From: Polaromonas sp.
GTDB lineage: Bacteria; Pseudomonadota; Gammaproteobacteria; Burkholderiales; Burkholderiaceae_C
Assembly: GCF_030689685.1 (NCBI RefSeq)
Contig: NZ_JAUYEY010000005.1
Location: 1-50,878, forward strand
Length of the DNA: 50,878 nucleotides
Reading direction: 5' to 3'
The notes under the pieces were generated by a model. It was given only the letters and a program-made list of their open reading frames with translations. It did not search any database and was not told where the DNA came from. Made by a program: the position numbers and the translations under genes. Below, one piece after another: positions 1 to 7,690 of this stretch; positions within the stretch are counted from its first letter, which is position 1, and every line of letters starts with the position of its first letter.

Positions 1-102
1 TACAACCACAAGAGATTGCACTCGACGTTGGGCTATGTCAGTCCCATGACGTTTGAGCAACGCTGGATCGCGGCCCAGCAGCAAGACAGGAAGTCCGCAT
101 AA
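1..102 (+). CDS. IS3-family transposase (OrfB), C-terminal fragment
   Basis: An open frame runs from the window edge to TAA and reads YNHKRLHSTLGYVSPMTFEQ followed by a short charged tail. This is the characteristic end of the DDE integrase domain of IS3-family OrfB transposases; the motif around H-S-T-L-G-Y lies just after the catalytic glutamate. Only the last 33 residues are inside the window, so I cannot say whether the transposase is intact. It points towards the sox genes. The family call is firm; the IS3 subgroup is not resolved. Confidence 0.85.
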   Translation, partial: YNHKRLHSTLGYVSPMTFEQRWIAAQQQDRKSA

Positions 103-140
103 TGGTGGCTTAAGGAGTACGGAAAACAGGGGCAAGATCA
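1..140 (+). mobile_element. Right end of an IS3-family insertion sequence
   Basis: After the transposase stop, 114-140 reads as the complement of a terminal repeat beginning TGATCTTGCCCCTGTTTTCC, the style of end (TGA/TGG plus an A/T-rich core) seen in IS3-family elements. The right boundary is inferred to lie near 140. The left end and any target duplication are outside the window. The element sits about 185 bp upstream of soxY, where a Burkholderiales sox operon often has soxC and soxD. Confidence 0.65.
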
Positions 141-325
141 CAAGCCCTGACGGAGGCGGAGTCCGCTTGACTTGTCCAATGGCTGGCGTTTGAGTTTTAA
201 CCATCACAAGGCAATGCGCGGTGCTGCAGGCTCGGGATAAACACCCTGGTCGCAGCCGATGTTTTTGTGTCCAATCGTGTTCAAAGTATTAATAAACTGA
301 AGTTGTATCCAAAGGAGTTCAGACC

Positions 326-793
326 ATGGAACGTCGTCATTTCCTAGCCACCGGATCCGGTGCCACCGCGCTTGCGCTGGCCGCGTCTGCTGGTCTGTCG
401 TCGGCTCACGCACAAACCGCTGCAGCCTGGAACAAACTGGCTTTTGACAGCAAGTCGCTGGCCGAAGCCGCCAAGGCCATGGGCGCGACTGCTGCGCCGA
501 TTGAAAGTAAAGACTTGATCCTGCAAGCGCCAGAAATTGCCGAAAACGGCAGCGTGGTGCGCGTGGGTGCCCAGAGCAATATCGCTGGCACCACGCAAGT
601 TGCGCTGGTGGTCGAGAAAAACCCGAGTGTACTGGCCGCGCTGTTCGACATTCCCGCAGGCACCGACGCCAACGTGTCAACCAACGTCAAGATGGGGCAG
701 TCGTCCAACGTGTACGCGCTGGCCAAGGCCGGCGACAAATTCTTCTATGCGGTGAAGGAAGTCAAGGTCACCCTCGGCGGCTGCGGCGGTTAA
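326..793 (+). CDS. soxY: SoxY, sulfur-carrier subunit of the SoxYZ complex
   Basis: SoxY carries the sulfur substrate as a covalent adduct on a C-terminal cysteine during periplasmic thiosulfate oxidation. The 155-residue protein ends VKVTLGGCGG, the diagnostic GGCGG swinging arm. The N-terminus MERRHFLATGSG followed by an Ala-rich hydrophobic stretch and AHAQ is a Tat-type signal (RRxFL), as expected for a protein exported folded with SoxZ. An AAAGGAG ribosome site precedes the ATG. soxZ follows 40 bp downstream. All key features are present, so the gene looks intact even though the pathway partner SoxB is broken. Confidence 0.95.
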   Translation: MERRHFLATGSGATALALAASAGLSSAHAQTAAAWNKLAFDSKSLAEAAKAMGATAAPIESKDLILQAPEIAENGSVVRVGAQSNIAGTTQVALVVEKNPSVLAALFDIPAGTDANVSTNVKMGQSSNVYALAKAGDKFFYAVKEVKVTLGGCGG

Positions 794-833
794 GCCAGTC
801 GCAATACCCGATCAAGATTGAAAGGAATACGAC

Positions 834-1145
834 ATGTCAGATCCAATGAGAATTCGGGCCCAGGCCCAAGGCGATAAAACCACGGTGCGTGTGCTGGTCA
901 GCCACGAGATGGAAAGCGGCCAGCGCAAGGACGTGTCGGGCAAAACCGTGCCGGCCTGGTTCATTCAGACCATCAGCGCCACCCACAACGGCAAAACCGT
1001 GATGAATGCGCAGTGGGGCCCGGCGGTCTCTAAAAACCCGTTCATGCAGTTCAGCTTCAAGGGCGCCAAGGCCGGTGAAAAAATCATTGTCAACTGGGTT
1101 GACAACAAAGGCGAAAAACGCAGTGACGAAGCTGTGATCTCCTGA
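834..1145 (+). CDS. soxZ: SoxZ, partner subunit of SoxY
   Basis: This 103-residue protein has the SoxZ-type immunoglobulin-like fold sequence: MRIRAQAQGDKTTVRVLVSH near the start, then a core with M-E-S-G-Q-R and the ending D-N-K-G-E-K-R-S-D-E-A. SoxZ has no signal peptide and is carried to the periplasm with SoxY by the Tat system. It lies directly after soxY and before soxA in the usual soxYZAXB order. Length and sequence are normal for the family, with no disruption. Confidence 0.95.
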   Translation: MSDPMRIRAQAQGDKTTVRVLVSHEMESGQRKDVSGKTVPAWFIQTISATHNGKTVMNAQWGPAVSKNPFMQFSFKGAKAGEKIIVNWVDNKGEKRSDEAVIS

Positions 1146-1191
1146 GATTTCGCGACAGTTACAATCTGAAAAAAAACACGAGGAGCGCACG

Positions 1192-1989
1192 ATGAAATTG
1201 AAACTGGTGGGATTGTTTGTCCTGGGTTTGCTGCCCATGCTGGCTGCAGCGCAAAAAGCCACGGCCGAGGGCATTGCCGAATACCGGGCCATGCTCGCCG
1301 ACGGCAACCCGGCCGAGCTTTTCGAAGCCAAAGGCGAGGCCTTGTGGAAACAGGCCCGTGGCCCCAAAAACGCCAGCTTCGCTCAGTGCGACCTGGGCAA
1401 GGGGCCCGGTGTCACCAAAGGCGCTTTCGTCGAGCTGCCGCGCTACTTTGCTGATACAGCTCGGGTACAGGACCTGGAGTCGCGCCTGTTGACCTGCATG
1501 GAAGTCCTGCAAGGCTTCAGTGCCGCAACCATTGCCAAAACACCTTTCGGCCGTGACGAGCAAAAAACCATGGAGTCGCTGGTGGCTTTTATTTCCGGCG
1601 AATCGCGCGGCATGAAGTTCAACCTGCCGCAGGCCCACTCTCAGGAAAAATTGATGTATGCGGTCGGCAAGCAGGTGTTTTACCAGCGCGCCGGGCCCTA
1701 TGACTTTTCCTGCGCCTCCTGCCATGGTGAAGACAACAAACGTGTGCGCCTGCAGGACCTGCCCAACCTGACCAAGAACCCCGGCGCCGGCGACGGTTTC
1801 GGCGCCTGGCCGGCCTACCGTGTGTCCAGCGGCGACCTCTGGAGCATGCAGCGGCGCCTGAATGATTGCTACCGCCAGCAGCGCTTCCCGTTTCCCGGCT
1901 ATGCCTCGGACGTGACTATCGCGCTTGGCGTGTACATGGGCGTGAACGGCAAGGGTGGTGTTTCCACCGCGCCAGCCCTCAAGCGTTGA
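1192..1989 (+). CDS. soxA: SoxA, c-type cytochrome subunit of SoxAX
   Basis: SoxA joins thiosulfate to the SoxY cysteine. The 265-residue protein has a Sec signal peptide (MKLKLVGLFVLGLLPMLAAA) and one haem c site, CASCH, at residues 174-178. Cys226 in L-N-D-C-Y-R-Q-Q matches the axial/active-site cysteine that is persulfidated in characterised SoxA. Two cysteines near 66 and 102 sit where dihaem SoxA proteins carry their first haem, so this is a monohaem type in which these probably form a disulfide (known for the family, inferred here). soxX follows after 15 bp. The gene looks intact. Confidence 0.94.
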   Translation: MKLKLVGLFVLGLLPMLAAAQKATAEGIAEYRAMLADGNPAELFEAKGEALWKQARGPKNASFAQCDLGKGPGVTKGAFVELPRYFADTARVQDLESRLLTCMEVLQGFSAATIAKTPFGRDEQKTMESLVAFISGESRGMKFNLPQAHSQEKLMYAVGKQVFYQRAGPYDFSCASCHGEDNKRVRLQDLPNLTKNPGAGDGFGAWPAYRVSSGDLWSMQRRLNDCYRQQRFPFPGYASDVTIALGVYMGVNGKGGVSTAPALKR

Positions 1990-2004
1990 AAGGAGTAGAA
2001 CATC

Positions 2005-2652
2005 ATGATGAAAAAAACCCACAAACAAACAGGTTTGCTGGCACTGACGGTGCTGCTGGCCAGTTGCGCTACCGGTCCTTCACCGCAAGATGTGACCGAC
2101 GCGACGCAAAAAGTGCTAAAGTCTTCGTTCCGGGACCAGGGCATCGCCAAAACCGCCTGGCTGGACCAGGACGCCTCCAACAAGAACTGCTCGGAAGCGC
2201 AGGGCGCGGCGCTGGACGACAAGCTGGCCAAATCCATCGAGGAAGCCAACCTCAAAACCGTGAAGATGCCCACGGATGGCAAATTCATCGGCGACTGGAA
2301 AGAAGGCGAAAAAATTGCCCAAAACGGCCGTGGCATGACATGGAGCGACCAGCCCGGCTCGGCCAATGGTGGCAGTTGCTACAACTGCCACCAGATCAGC
2401 AAAGAAGAGCTGTCTTTCGGCTCCATCGGACCGAGCCTGTACAACTACGGCAAGCTGCGTGGTGTGGCGGACCCGGCGGCGGCGGCCAGCAAGCCCATCG
2501 TCGACTACACCTGGGGCAAACTGTGGAATGCCAAGGCCTACAACGCCTGCTCCGGCATGCCGCGCTTTGGTCATGCCGGCATCCTTAACGAAGCCCAATT
2601 GCGGCATGTGATGGCGCTGCTGCTGGATCCGGCATCACCTGTCAACAAATGA
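2005..2652 (+). CDS. soxX: SoxX, c-type cytochrome subunit of SoxAX
   Basis: This is the electron-accepting partner of SoxA. The 215-residue protein starts with a lipoprotein-type signal (L-L-A-S-C lipobox at about residue 22) and carries one haem c site CYNCH at 125-129. A downstream S-G-M-P-R-F-G supplies the likely methionine ligand. It is longer than minimal SoxX proteins because of about 100 residues between the signal peptide and the haem motif. It follows soxA closely. The gene is intact, but the next gene (soxB) is not. Confidence 0.93.
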   Translation: MMKKTHKQTGLLALTVLLASCATGPSPQDVTDATQKVLKSSFRDQGIAKTAWLDQDASNKNCSEAQGAALDDKLAKSIEEANLKTVKMPTDGKFIGDWKEGEKIAQNGRGMTWSDQPGSANGGSCYNCHQISKEELSFGSIGPSLYNYGKLRGVADPAAAASKPIVDYTWGKLWNAKAYNACSGMPRFGHAGILNEAQLRHVMALLLDPASPVNK

Positions 2653-2677
2653 TTAGCGAGTGACTCACGAGTGAGTT

Positions 2678-2695
2678 AAGAGTAAGAGTAAGAGT
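2678..2695. repeat. Perfect tandem repeat, 3 x AAGAGT
   Basis: Three exact copies of the hexamer AAGAGT lie just after soxX. They are preceded by a short inverted repeat, ACTCAC-GA-GTGAGT, at 2663-2676, and followed at once by a copy of the dispersed repeat family. Nothing is coded here. The cluster of small repeats suggests a site that tolerates insertions. Confidence 0.8.
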
Positions 2696-2750
2696 CATTT
2701 CGGCCTCTAGCCCATAAGCAGCGGGCGTGAACAGCTATCAAATTAATAGT
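2695..2750 (+). repeat. Dispersed ~55-bp repeat, copy 1 (intergenic)
   Basis: Copy of the family that recurs nine times in this window: a GCCC...GGGC segment followed by GCTAT...ATAG. It separates soxX from the soxB remnant. In the frame used by the coding copies it would read S-F-R-P-L-A-H, the same residues as the copy in bamB, before a stop codon. Confidence 0.8.
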
Positions 2751-2799
2751 ACTTTTCATACATGCCTGGCGTGCCGGGCCGGGCAGGATAGGCAGCGCC

Positions 2800-3223
2800 A
2801 TGAATCTGTCTCGCCGCGAGTTTTCCTCCGTGATGGCTGCCGGCTTTCCCATGCACCACAGCGCCAACGCGGCGCAAGCCGCCAACCTGAACGAGGTGCC
2901 GCGCTCGGGCAAATGTGCATTTGCTGCACATGACCGACTGCCATGCGCAGTTGATGCCGTCTTATTTTCGGGAGCCCTCGGTCAATCTGGGCGACATGGT
3001 GCGGGTCGGCGGATTGACCTACACCTGCGAGCCCGGCGCGAAGATGGGTTCACGCATCCAGAACAGGCGTCTGAAGGGCCAGTTGATCGAGGCCAGCAAA
3101 AATGCGGGACCGCTGGCCTGGGGGCTTGTCGAGAGCTACCTGCGGGCCAAAAAAATCATCAAACCGCCCAAACTCAATGTGCTCACCTTGGTCGGCGTGG
3201 CCGGCAATCCCGGCCTGGCCTGA
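2800..3223 (+). pseudogene. soxB: soxB pseudogene: frameshift plus large internal deletion
   Basis: SoxB is the dimanganese thiol-sulfatase that releases sulfate from SoxY. The start (MNLSRREF, Tat-like) is in one frame, but after R-S-G the homology (H-L-L-H-M-T-D-C-H-A-Q) continues in another. Removing one A from the AAA at 2911-2913 would restore G-N-V-H-L-L-H-M. After R-E-P-S-V-N-L-G (about 2990) the sequence jumps to D-M-V-R-V-G-G-L-T-Y-T-C, which belongs near the SoxB C-terminus, and ends G-V-A-G-N-P-G-L-A. About 140 codons remain of a family size near 565. A smaller gap seems present at the position of the usual K-V-A-G-W-A segment. Most metal ligands and the active site are gone. The family assignment is firm; the exact deletion size needs an intact relative. 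Confidence 0.9.
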
Positions 3224-3262
3224 GACACGGCAAGTTGCAGCCTGTTTGACGGCTTCGTGACA

Positions 3263-3294
3263 AAACCCGGACGCCTTTGTGGTGGTCCGGGTTT
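3263..3294 (+). terminator. Terminator-like hairpin after the soxB remnant
   Basis: A perfect 10-bp stem, AAACCCGGAC / GTCCGGGTTT, encloses a 12-nt loop. There is no U-tract beyond the stem, only the three T inside it. It lies between the sox cluster and sucA and probably ended sox transcription or shields sucA from it. Confidence 0.55.
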
Positions 3295-3446
3295 CGTCGT
3301 GGGGGTATTCGGTGGCACAATCGATCCTGTTTCTGAAGGCCCTTCCTTGCCACAGTCGCATCCGCAAATCGGTCAAGCCGTGCTCGCGGAAGGTTAATCA
3401 ACCAGCCACATCTTGTTGTGGTCAGCTAATGTTTCCTCAAGGGAAA

Positions 3447-3452
3447 CGGAGG
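3447..3452 (+). promoter_or_regulatory. Shine-Dalgarno site fixing the sucA start
   Basis: CGGAGG lies 8 nt before the ATG at 3461. It selects this start over the longer reading frame opening at 3413. Confidence 0.75.
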
Positions 3453-3460
3453 TCAGCGTC

Positions 3461-6340
3461 ATGAGTTCTCTGCCGGCGGCATCGTCCGTCTATTCGGCCT
3501 ATCAAGGCAACACCTATCTCTTCGGCGGCAATGCGCCCTATGTCGAAGAGCTGTACGAAAACTATCTCGCCAACCCCGGCAGCGTGCCTGACAACTGGCG
3601 CGAGTATTTCGACGCCCTGCAAAACGTACCCGCCGTCGATGGCAGCAATGCCAAGGACGTGCCGCACCTGCCGGTCGTCAATGCCTTTGCCGAGCGCGCC
3701 AAGCAGGGCCAGACCAGGGTCGTGGTTGCCAGCGGCGCTGACTCCGAAATGGGCCGCAAGCGCACGGCCGTGCAGCAACTGATTGCCGCCTACCGCAATG
3801 TCGGCGCCCGCTGGGCCGACCTGGACCCGCTCAAACGTGCCGAGCGCGACAACATTCCCGAGTTGGATTCGTCGTTTTACGGTTTCAGCGATGCCGACCA
3901 GGAAACGGTGTTCAACACCAGCAACACCTTCTTCGGCAAAGACACCATGAGCCTGCGCGAGCTGCTCAATGCACTGCGCGAGACCTACTGCGGCACGATT
4001 GGCGCCGAGTACATGTACATGACCGACCAGAACCAGAAGCGCTGGTGGCAACAAAAGCTTGAAAGCATTCGCAGCAAGCCCAATTTCACCAAGGAAAAAA
4101 AGCTTCACATCCTGGACCGCCTGAGTGCGGCTGAGGGCCTGGAGCGTTTTCTCCACACCAAATACGTTGGCCAGAAACGTTTCTCGCTCGAGGGCGGTGA
4201 AAGTTTCATCGCCAGCATGGACGAGCTGATCCAGCGCAGCGGCAGCATCGGCATCAAGGAAATTGTGATTGGCATGGCGCACCGCGGCCGGTTGAACGTG
4301 CTGGTCAATTCGTTGGGCAAGGTGCCGGCCAACCTGTTTGCCGAGTTTGATCACACTGCGCCGGAAGACCTGCCCAGCGGAGACGTCAAGTACCACCAGG
4401 GCTTTAGCTCGGACGTGACCACGCCCGGTGGCCCGGTGCACCTGAGCTTGGCTTTCAATCCCTCCCACCTCGAGATCGTCAACCCGGTGGTCGAAGGCTC
4501 GGTGCGTGCCCGCATGGACCGCCGCGCCGACCCCAAGGGCCTACAGGTGCTGCCGGTGCTGGTGCACGGCGACGCCGCCTTTGCGGGGCAGGGCGTAGTG
4601 ATGGAAACGCTGGCGCTGGCCGAAACGCGTGGTTACTCCACTGGCGGCACGGTGCATATCGTGATCAACAACCAGATCGGTTTCACTACCAGTGACCCGC
4701 GCGACAGCCGCTCGACGCTGTATTGCACCGACGTCGTCAAGATGATTGAAGCGCCGGTGTTACACGTCAATGGCGATGACCCTGAGGCGGTGGTGCTGGC
4801 GACCCAGTGGGCACTCGAGTTCCGCATGGAATTCCAGAAAGACGTCGTGGTCGACATCATCTGTTTCCGCAAGCTCGGCCACAACGAGCAAGACACACCA
4901 GCGCTGACCCAGCCGCTGATGTACAAGAAGATTGCCCAGCATCCCGGCACCCGCAGGCTGTACGCCGACAAACTGTCGGCCCAGGGCATGGGCGAGACGC
5001 TGGGCGACGACATGGTCAAGGCGGTGCGCGCCGCGCTGGACGCCGGCAAGAGCACCTTCGATCCGGTGGTGACCAACTTCAAGAGCAACTACGCGGTGGA
5101 CTGGAGTCCTTACCTCGGCAAGAAATGGACCGACGCCGGCGACACCGCCATCCCGATGGCCGAATGGAAACGCCTGGCCGAAAAAGTCAGCACTATTCCC
5201 GCCACTGTGACCGCGCACCAGCTTGTCAAGAAGGTCTATGACGACCGCGCGGCCATGGGCCGTGGCGACATTCCGGTGGACTGGGGCATGGGGGAGCACA
5301 TGGCGTTTGCCTCGCTGGTGGCCAGCGGTTACCCGGTGCGCCTGTCGGGCGAAGATTGCGGCCGTGGCACCTTCACCCATAGACACGCGGTCATTCACGA
5401 CCAGAGCCGCGAAAAATGGGACACCGGCACCTACGTGCCGCTGCAAAACGTCGCCGACAACCAGGCGCCGTTTGTGGTGATCGACTCCATCTTGTCCGAG
5501 GAAGCCGTACTGGCTTTCGAATACGGCTATGCGTCCAACGACCCGAACACGCTGGTGATCTGGGAAGCCCAGTTCGGCGACTTCGTCAACGGTGCGCAGG
5601 TCGTGATCGACCAGTTCATCGCCTCGGGCGAAGTGAAGTGGGGCCGCGTCAACGGCATCACCCTGATGCTGCCGCACGGCTACGAAGGCCAGGGTCCGGA
5701 GCACAGCTCTGCGCGCCTGGAGCGCTTCATGCAGCTATCTGCCGACACCAACATGCAGGTGGTGCAGCCAACCACGGCTGCGCAGATATTCCACGTGCTG
5801 CGCCGCCAGATGGTGCGCAACCTGCGCAAGCCGCTGATCATCATGACGCCCAAGTCGCTGCTGCGCAACAAGGACGCCACTTCGCCACTGAGCGAGTTCA
5901 CCAAGGGCAGCTTCCAGACGGTGATCCCTGACAGCGGTACGCTTAAGGCCGACAAGGTCAAGCGCGTGATTGCCTGCTCCGGCAAGGTCTATTACGACCT
6001 GGCCAAAAAGCGCGAAGAAAAAAGCATGGACGACGTCGCCATCCTGCGCGTTGAGCAGCTTTATCCTTTCCCACACAAGGCGTTTGCCGGCGAACTCAAG
6101 AAGTACCCCAACCTTACCGAGGTGGTGTGGTGCCAGGACGAGCCTCAAAACCAGGGCGCGTGGTTCTTTGTCCAGCACTACATCCACGAGAACATGTCAG
6201 AGGGCCAGAAGCTGGGGTATTCAGGCCGCGCGGCCTCTGCTTCGCCGGCGGTCGGGTATTCGCACCTGCACCAGGAGCAGCAGAAGGCGCTGGTGGACGG
6301 CGCCTTCGGCAAGCTCAAAGGATTCCTCCTGACCAAATAA
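3461..6340 (+). CDS. sucA: 2-oxoglutarate dehydrogenase E1 component
   Basis: E1o is the thiamine-diphosphate enzyme that decarboxylates 2-oxoglutarate and passes the succinyl group to the E2 lipoyl arm in the TCA cycle. The 959 residues begin with the short E1o N-terminal motif (Y-L-F-G-G-N-A-P-Y-V-E-E-L-Y) used for E2 binding. They contain M-A-H-R-G-R-L-N-V-L at about 271, the G-D-A-A-F-A-G-Q-G cofactor segment at about 370 and H-R-H-A-V near 640. The start is the ATG at 3461, preceded by CGGAGG with an 8-nt gap; an upstream ATG-like start at 3413 lacks such a site. sucB follows 62 bp downstream and lpd after that, so the three form one operon. Confidence 0.97.
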   Translation: MSSLPAASSVYSAYQGNTYLFGGNAPYVEELYENYLANPGSVPDNWREYFDALQNVPAVDGSNAKDVPHLPVVNAFAERAKQGQTRVVVASGADSEMGRKRTAVQQLIAAYRNVGARWADLDPLKRAERDNIPELDSSFYGFSDADQETVFNTSNTFFGKDTMSLRELLNALRETYCGTIGAEYMYMTDQNQKRWWQQKLESIRSKPNFTKEKKLHILDRLSAAEGLERFLHTKYVGQKRFSLEGGESFIASMDELIQRSGSIGIKEIVIGMAHRGRLNVLVNSLGKVPANLFAEFDHTAPEDLPSGDVKYHQGFSSDVTTPGGPVHLSLAFNPSHLEIVNPVVEGSVRARMDRRADPKGLQVLPVLVHGDAAFAGQGVVMETLALAETRGYSTGGTVHIVINNQIGFTTSDPRDSRSTLYCTDVVKMIEAPVLHVNGDDPEAVVLATQWALEFRMEFQKDVVVDIICFRKLGHNEQDTPALTQPLMYKKIAQHPGTRRLYADKLSAQGMGETLGDDMVKAVRAALDAGKSTFDPVVTNFKSNYAVDWSPYLGKKWTDAGDTAIPMAEWKRLAEKVSTIPATVTAHQLVKKVYDDRAAMGRGDIPVDWGMGEHMAFASLVASGYPVRLSGEDCGRGTFTHRHAVIHDQSREKWDTGTYVPLQNVADNQAPFVVIDSILSEEAVLAFEYGYASNDPNTLVIWEAQFGDFVNGAQVVIDQFIASGEVKWGRVNGITLMLPHGYEGQGPEHSSARLERFMQLSADTNMQVVQPTTAAQIFHVLRRQMVRNLRKPLIIMTPKSLLRNKDATSPLSEFTKGSFQTVIPDSGTLKADKVKRVIACSGKVYYDLAKKREEKSMDDVAILRVEQLYPFPHKAFAGELKKYPNLTEVVWCQDEPQNQGAWFFVQHYIHENMSEGQKLGYSGRAASASPAVGYSHLHQEQQKALVDGAFGKLKGFLLTK

Positions 6341-6402
6341 GAACCGGCCGCGCGCCCCGGGGCGCGTGCCTGGTCAATCTCCCACATACCGAAAGAATTT
6401 AC

Positions 6403-7680
6403 ATGGCTACCGTAGAAGTCAAAGTCCCCCAGCTATCCGAGTCCGTCGCCGAAGCGACCATGCTGCAGTGGAAGAAAAAAGTTGGCGACTCCATCGCCAT
6501 TGACGAAATCCTGATCGAGATCGAAACCGACAAGGTGGTGCTGGAAGTGCCGGCCCCTGTCGCCGGCGTGTTGTCCGAAATCCTGGTGGCCGATGGCGGC
6601 ACGGTCACTGCCGAGCAATTGATCGCCCGGATCGATACCGAAGGCAAGGTGGCGGCTGCTGCGCCCGCAGCGGCTGCCGCAGCGCCTGCGCCGGCAACGC
6701 CCTCGGCGCCGGTACCTGCCCCGGTCGCAAGTGGCGGCAGCATGGCCGGCGTGGCGATGCCCGCCGCCGCCAAGCTGCTGGCCGATAACCAGCTGGCTTC
6801 TGGCTCGGTGGTCGGCACTGGCAAGGACGGCCGTGTCACCAAGGGCGATGTGCTGGGCGCGGTTGCTGCCGGCACCTCATCCGCTCCTAAATCAATAGCT
6901 GCCAGCGCAATACCAACGGGGGCTCCAACCACTTCTTTGCCTCAAGTGGCGGCGCCAGCGAAGGCCGGTGACCTGGGCGATCGGCCGGAGCAACGCGTGC
7001 CCATGAGCCGTCTGCGCGCACGCATCGCCGAGCGCCTGTTGCAATCGCAATCGACCAACGCCATCCTGACCACCTTCAACGAGGTCAACATGGCGCCGGT
7101 GATGGAGATGCGCAAACGCTTCCAGGAAAAGTTCGAAAAAGAGCACGGCACCAAGATTGGTTTCATGAGCTTTTTCGTCAAGGCGGCCGTGCATGCGCTC
7201 AAGAAATACCCGGTGCTCAATGCCTCGGTGGACGGCAACGACATCGTTTACCACGGTTATTTCGACATCGGCATCGCCGTTGGCTCGCCACGTGGCCTGG
7301 TGGTGCCCATCTTGCGCAATGCGGACCAGATGAGTTTTGCCGACATTGAAAAGAAAATTGCCGAGTACGGCGCCAAGGCGCGTGACGGCAAGCTCGGCAT
7401 CGAAGAGATGACCGGCGGCACCTTCTCGATTTCCAATGGCGGTGTGTTCGGCTCCATGCTGTCCACCCCCATCATCAACCCGCCCCAGTCGGCCATCCTG
7501 GGCGTGCACGCGACCAAGGACCGAGCAGTGGTCGAAAACGGCCAGATCGTGGTGCGCCCGATCAACTACCTGGCCATGAGTTATGACCACCGCATCGTCG
7601 ACGGCCGCGAAGCCGTGCTTGGCCTGGTGGCGATGAAGGAAGCGCTGGAAGATCCGGCCCGTTTGTTGTTTGACATCTAA
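6403..7680 (+). CDS. sucB: 2-oxoglutarate dehydrogenase E2 (dihydrolipoamide succinyltransferase)
   Basis: E2o forms the complex core and transfers the succinyl group to CoA. The 425-residue protein has an N-terminal lipoyl domain with the modified lysine at about 44 (E-T-D-K-V), an Ala/Pro-rich linker, a peripheral-subunit-binding domain around 115-155 (A-A-K-L-L-A-D... D-G-R-V-T-K-G-D-V), a second linker, and the catalytic domain with S-Y-D-H-R-I-V-D-G (His396, Asp400). The second linker, residues 161-178, is formed by an inverted copy of the dispersed ~55-bp repeat and reads K-S-I-A-A-S-A-I-P-T-G-A-P. The linker is flexible, so function should be kept. Confidence 0.97.
   Translation: MATVEVKVPQLSESVAEATMLQWKKKVGDSIAIDEILIEIETDKVVLEVPAPVAGVLSEILVADGGTVTAEQLIARIDTEGKVAAAAPAAAAAAPAPATPSAPVPAPVASGGSMAGVAMPAAAKLLADNQLASGSVVGTGKDGRVTKGDVLGAVAAGTSSAPKSIAASAIPTGAPTTSLPQVAAPAKAGDLGDRPEQRVPMSRLRARIAERLLQSQSTNAILTTFNEVNMAPVMEMRKRFQEKFEKEHGTKIGFMSFFVKAAVHALKKYPVLNASVDGNDIVYHGYFDIGIAVGSPRGLVVPILRNADQMSFADIEKKIAEYGAKARDGKLGIEEMTGGTFSISNGGVFGSMLSTPIINPPQSAILGVHATKDRAVVENGQIVVRPINYLAMSYDHRIVDGREAVLGLVAMKEALEDPARLLFDI
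6884..6935 (-). repeat. Dispersed ~55-bp repeat, copy 2 (inside sucB, inverted)
   Basis: The reverse complement reads GGAGCCCCCGTTGGTATTGC and then GGCAGCTATTGATTTAGGAG, matching the family layout (GCCC segment, then AGCTAT plus an AT-rich tail). It is open in the sucB frame and forms the linker before the catalytic domain. It is the only copy read from the opposite strand, and it is diverged, so it is less certain than the others. Confidence 0.6.
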
Positions 7681-7690
7681 GGAGCCACGC

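Noticed and set aside
2800..3249. A 149-residue plus-strand frame as an independent protein
   Set aside because: It starts as SoxB and then runs into another frame after the one-base insertion; its second half has no SoxB-like or other recognisable sequence. It is treated as part of the soxB pseudogene.
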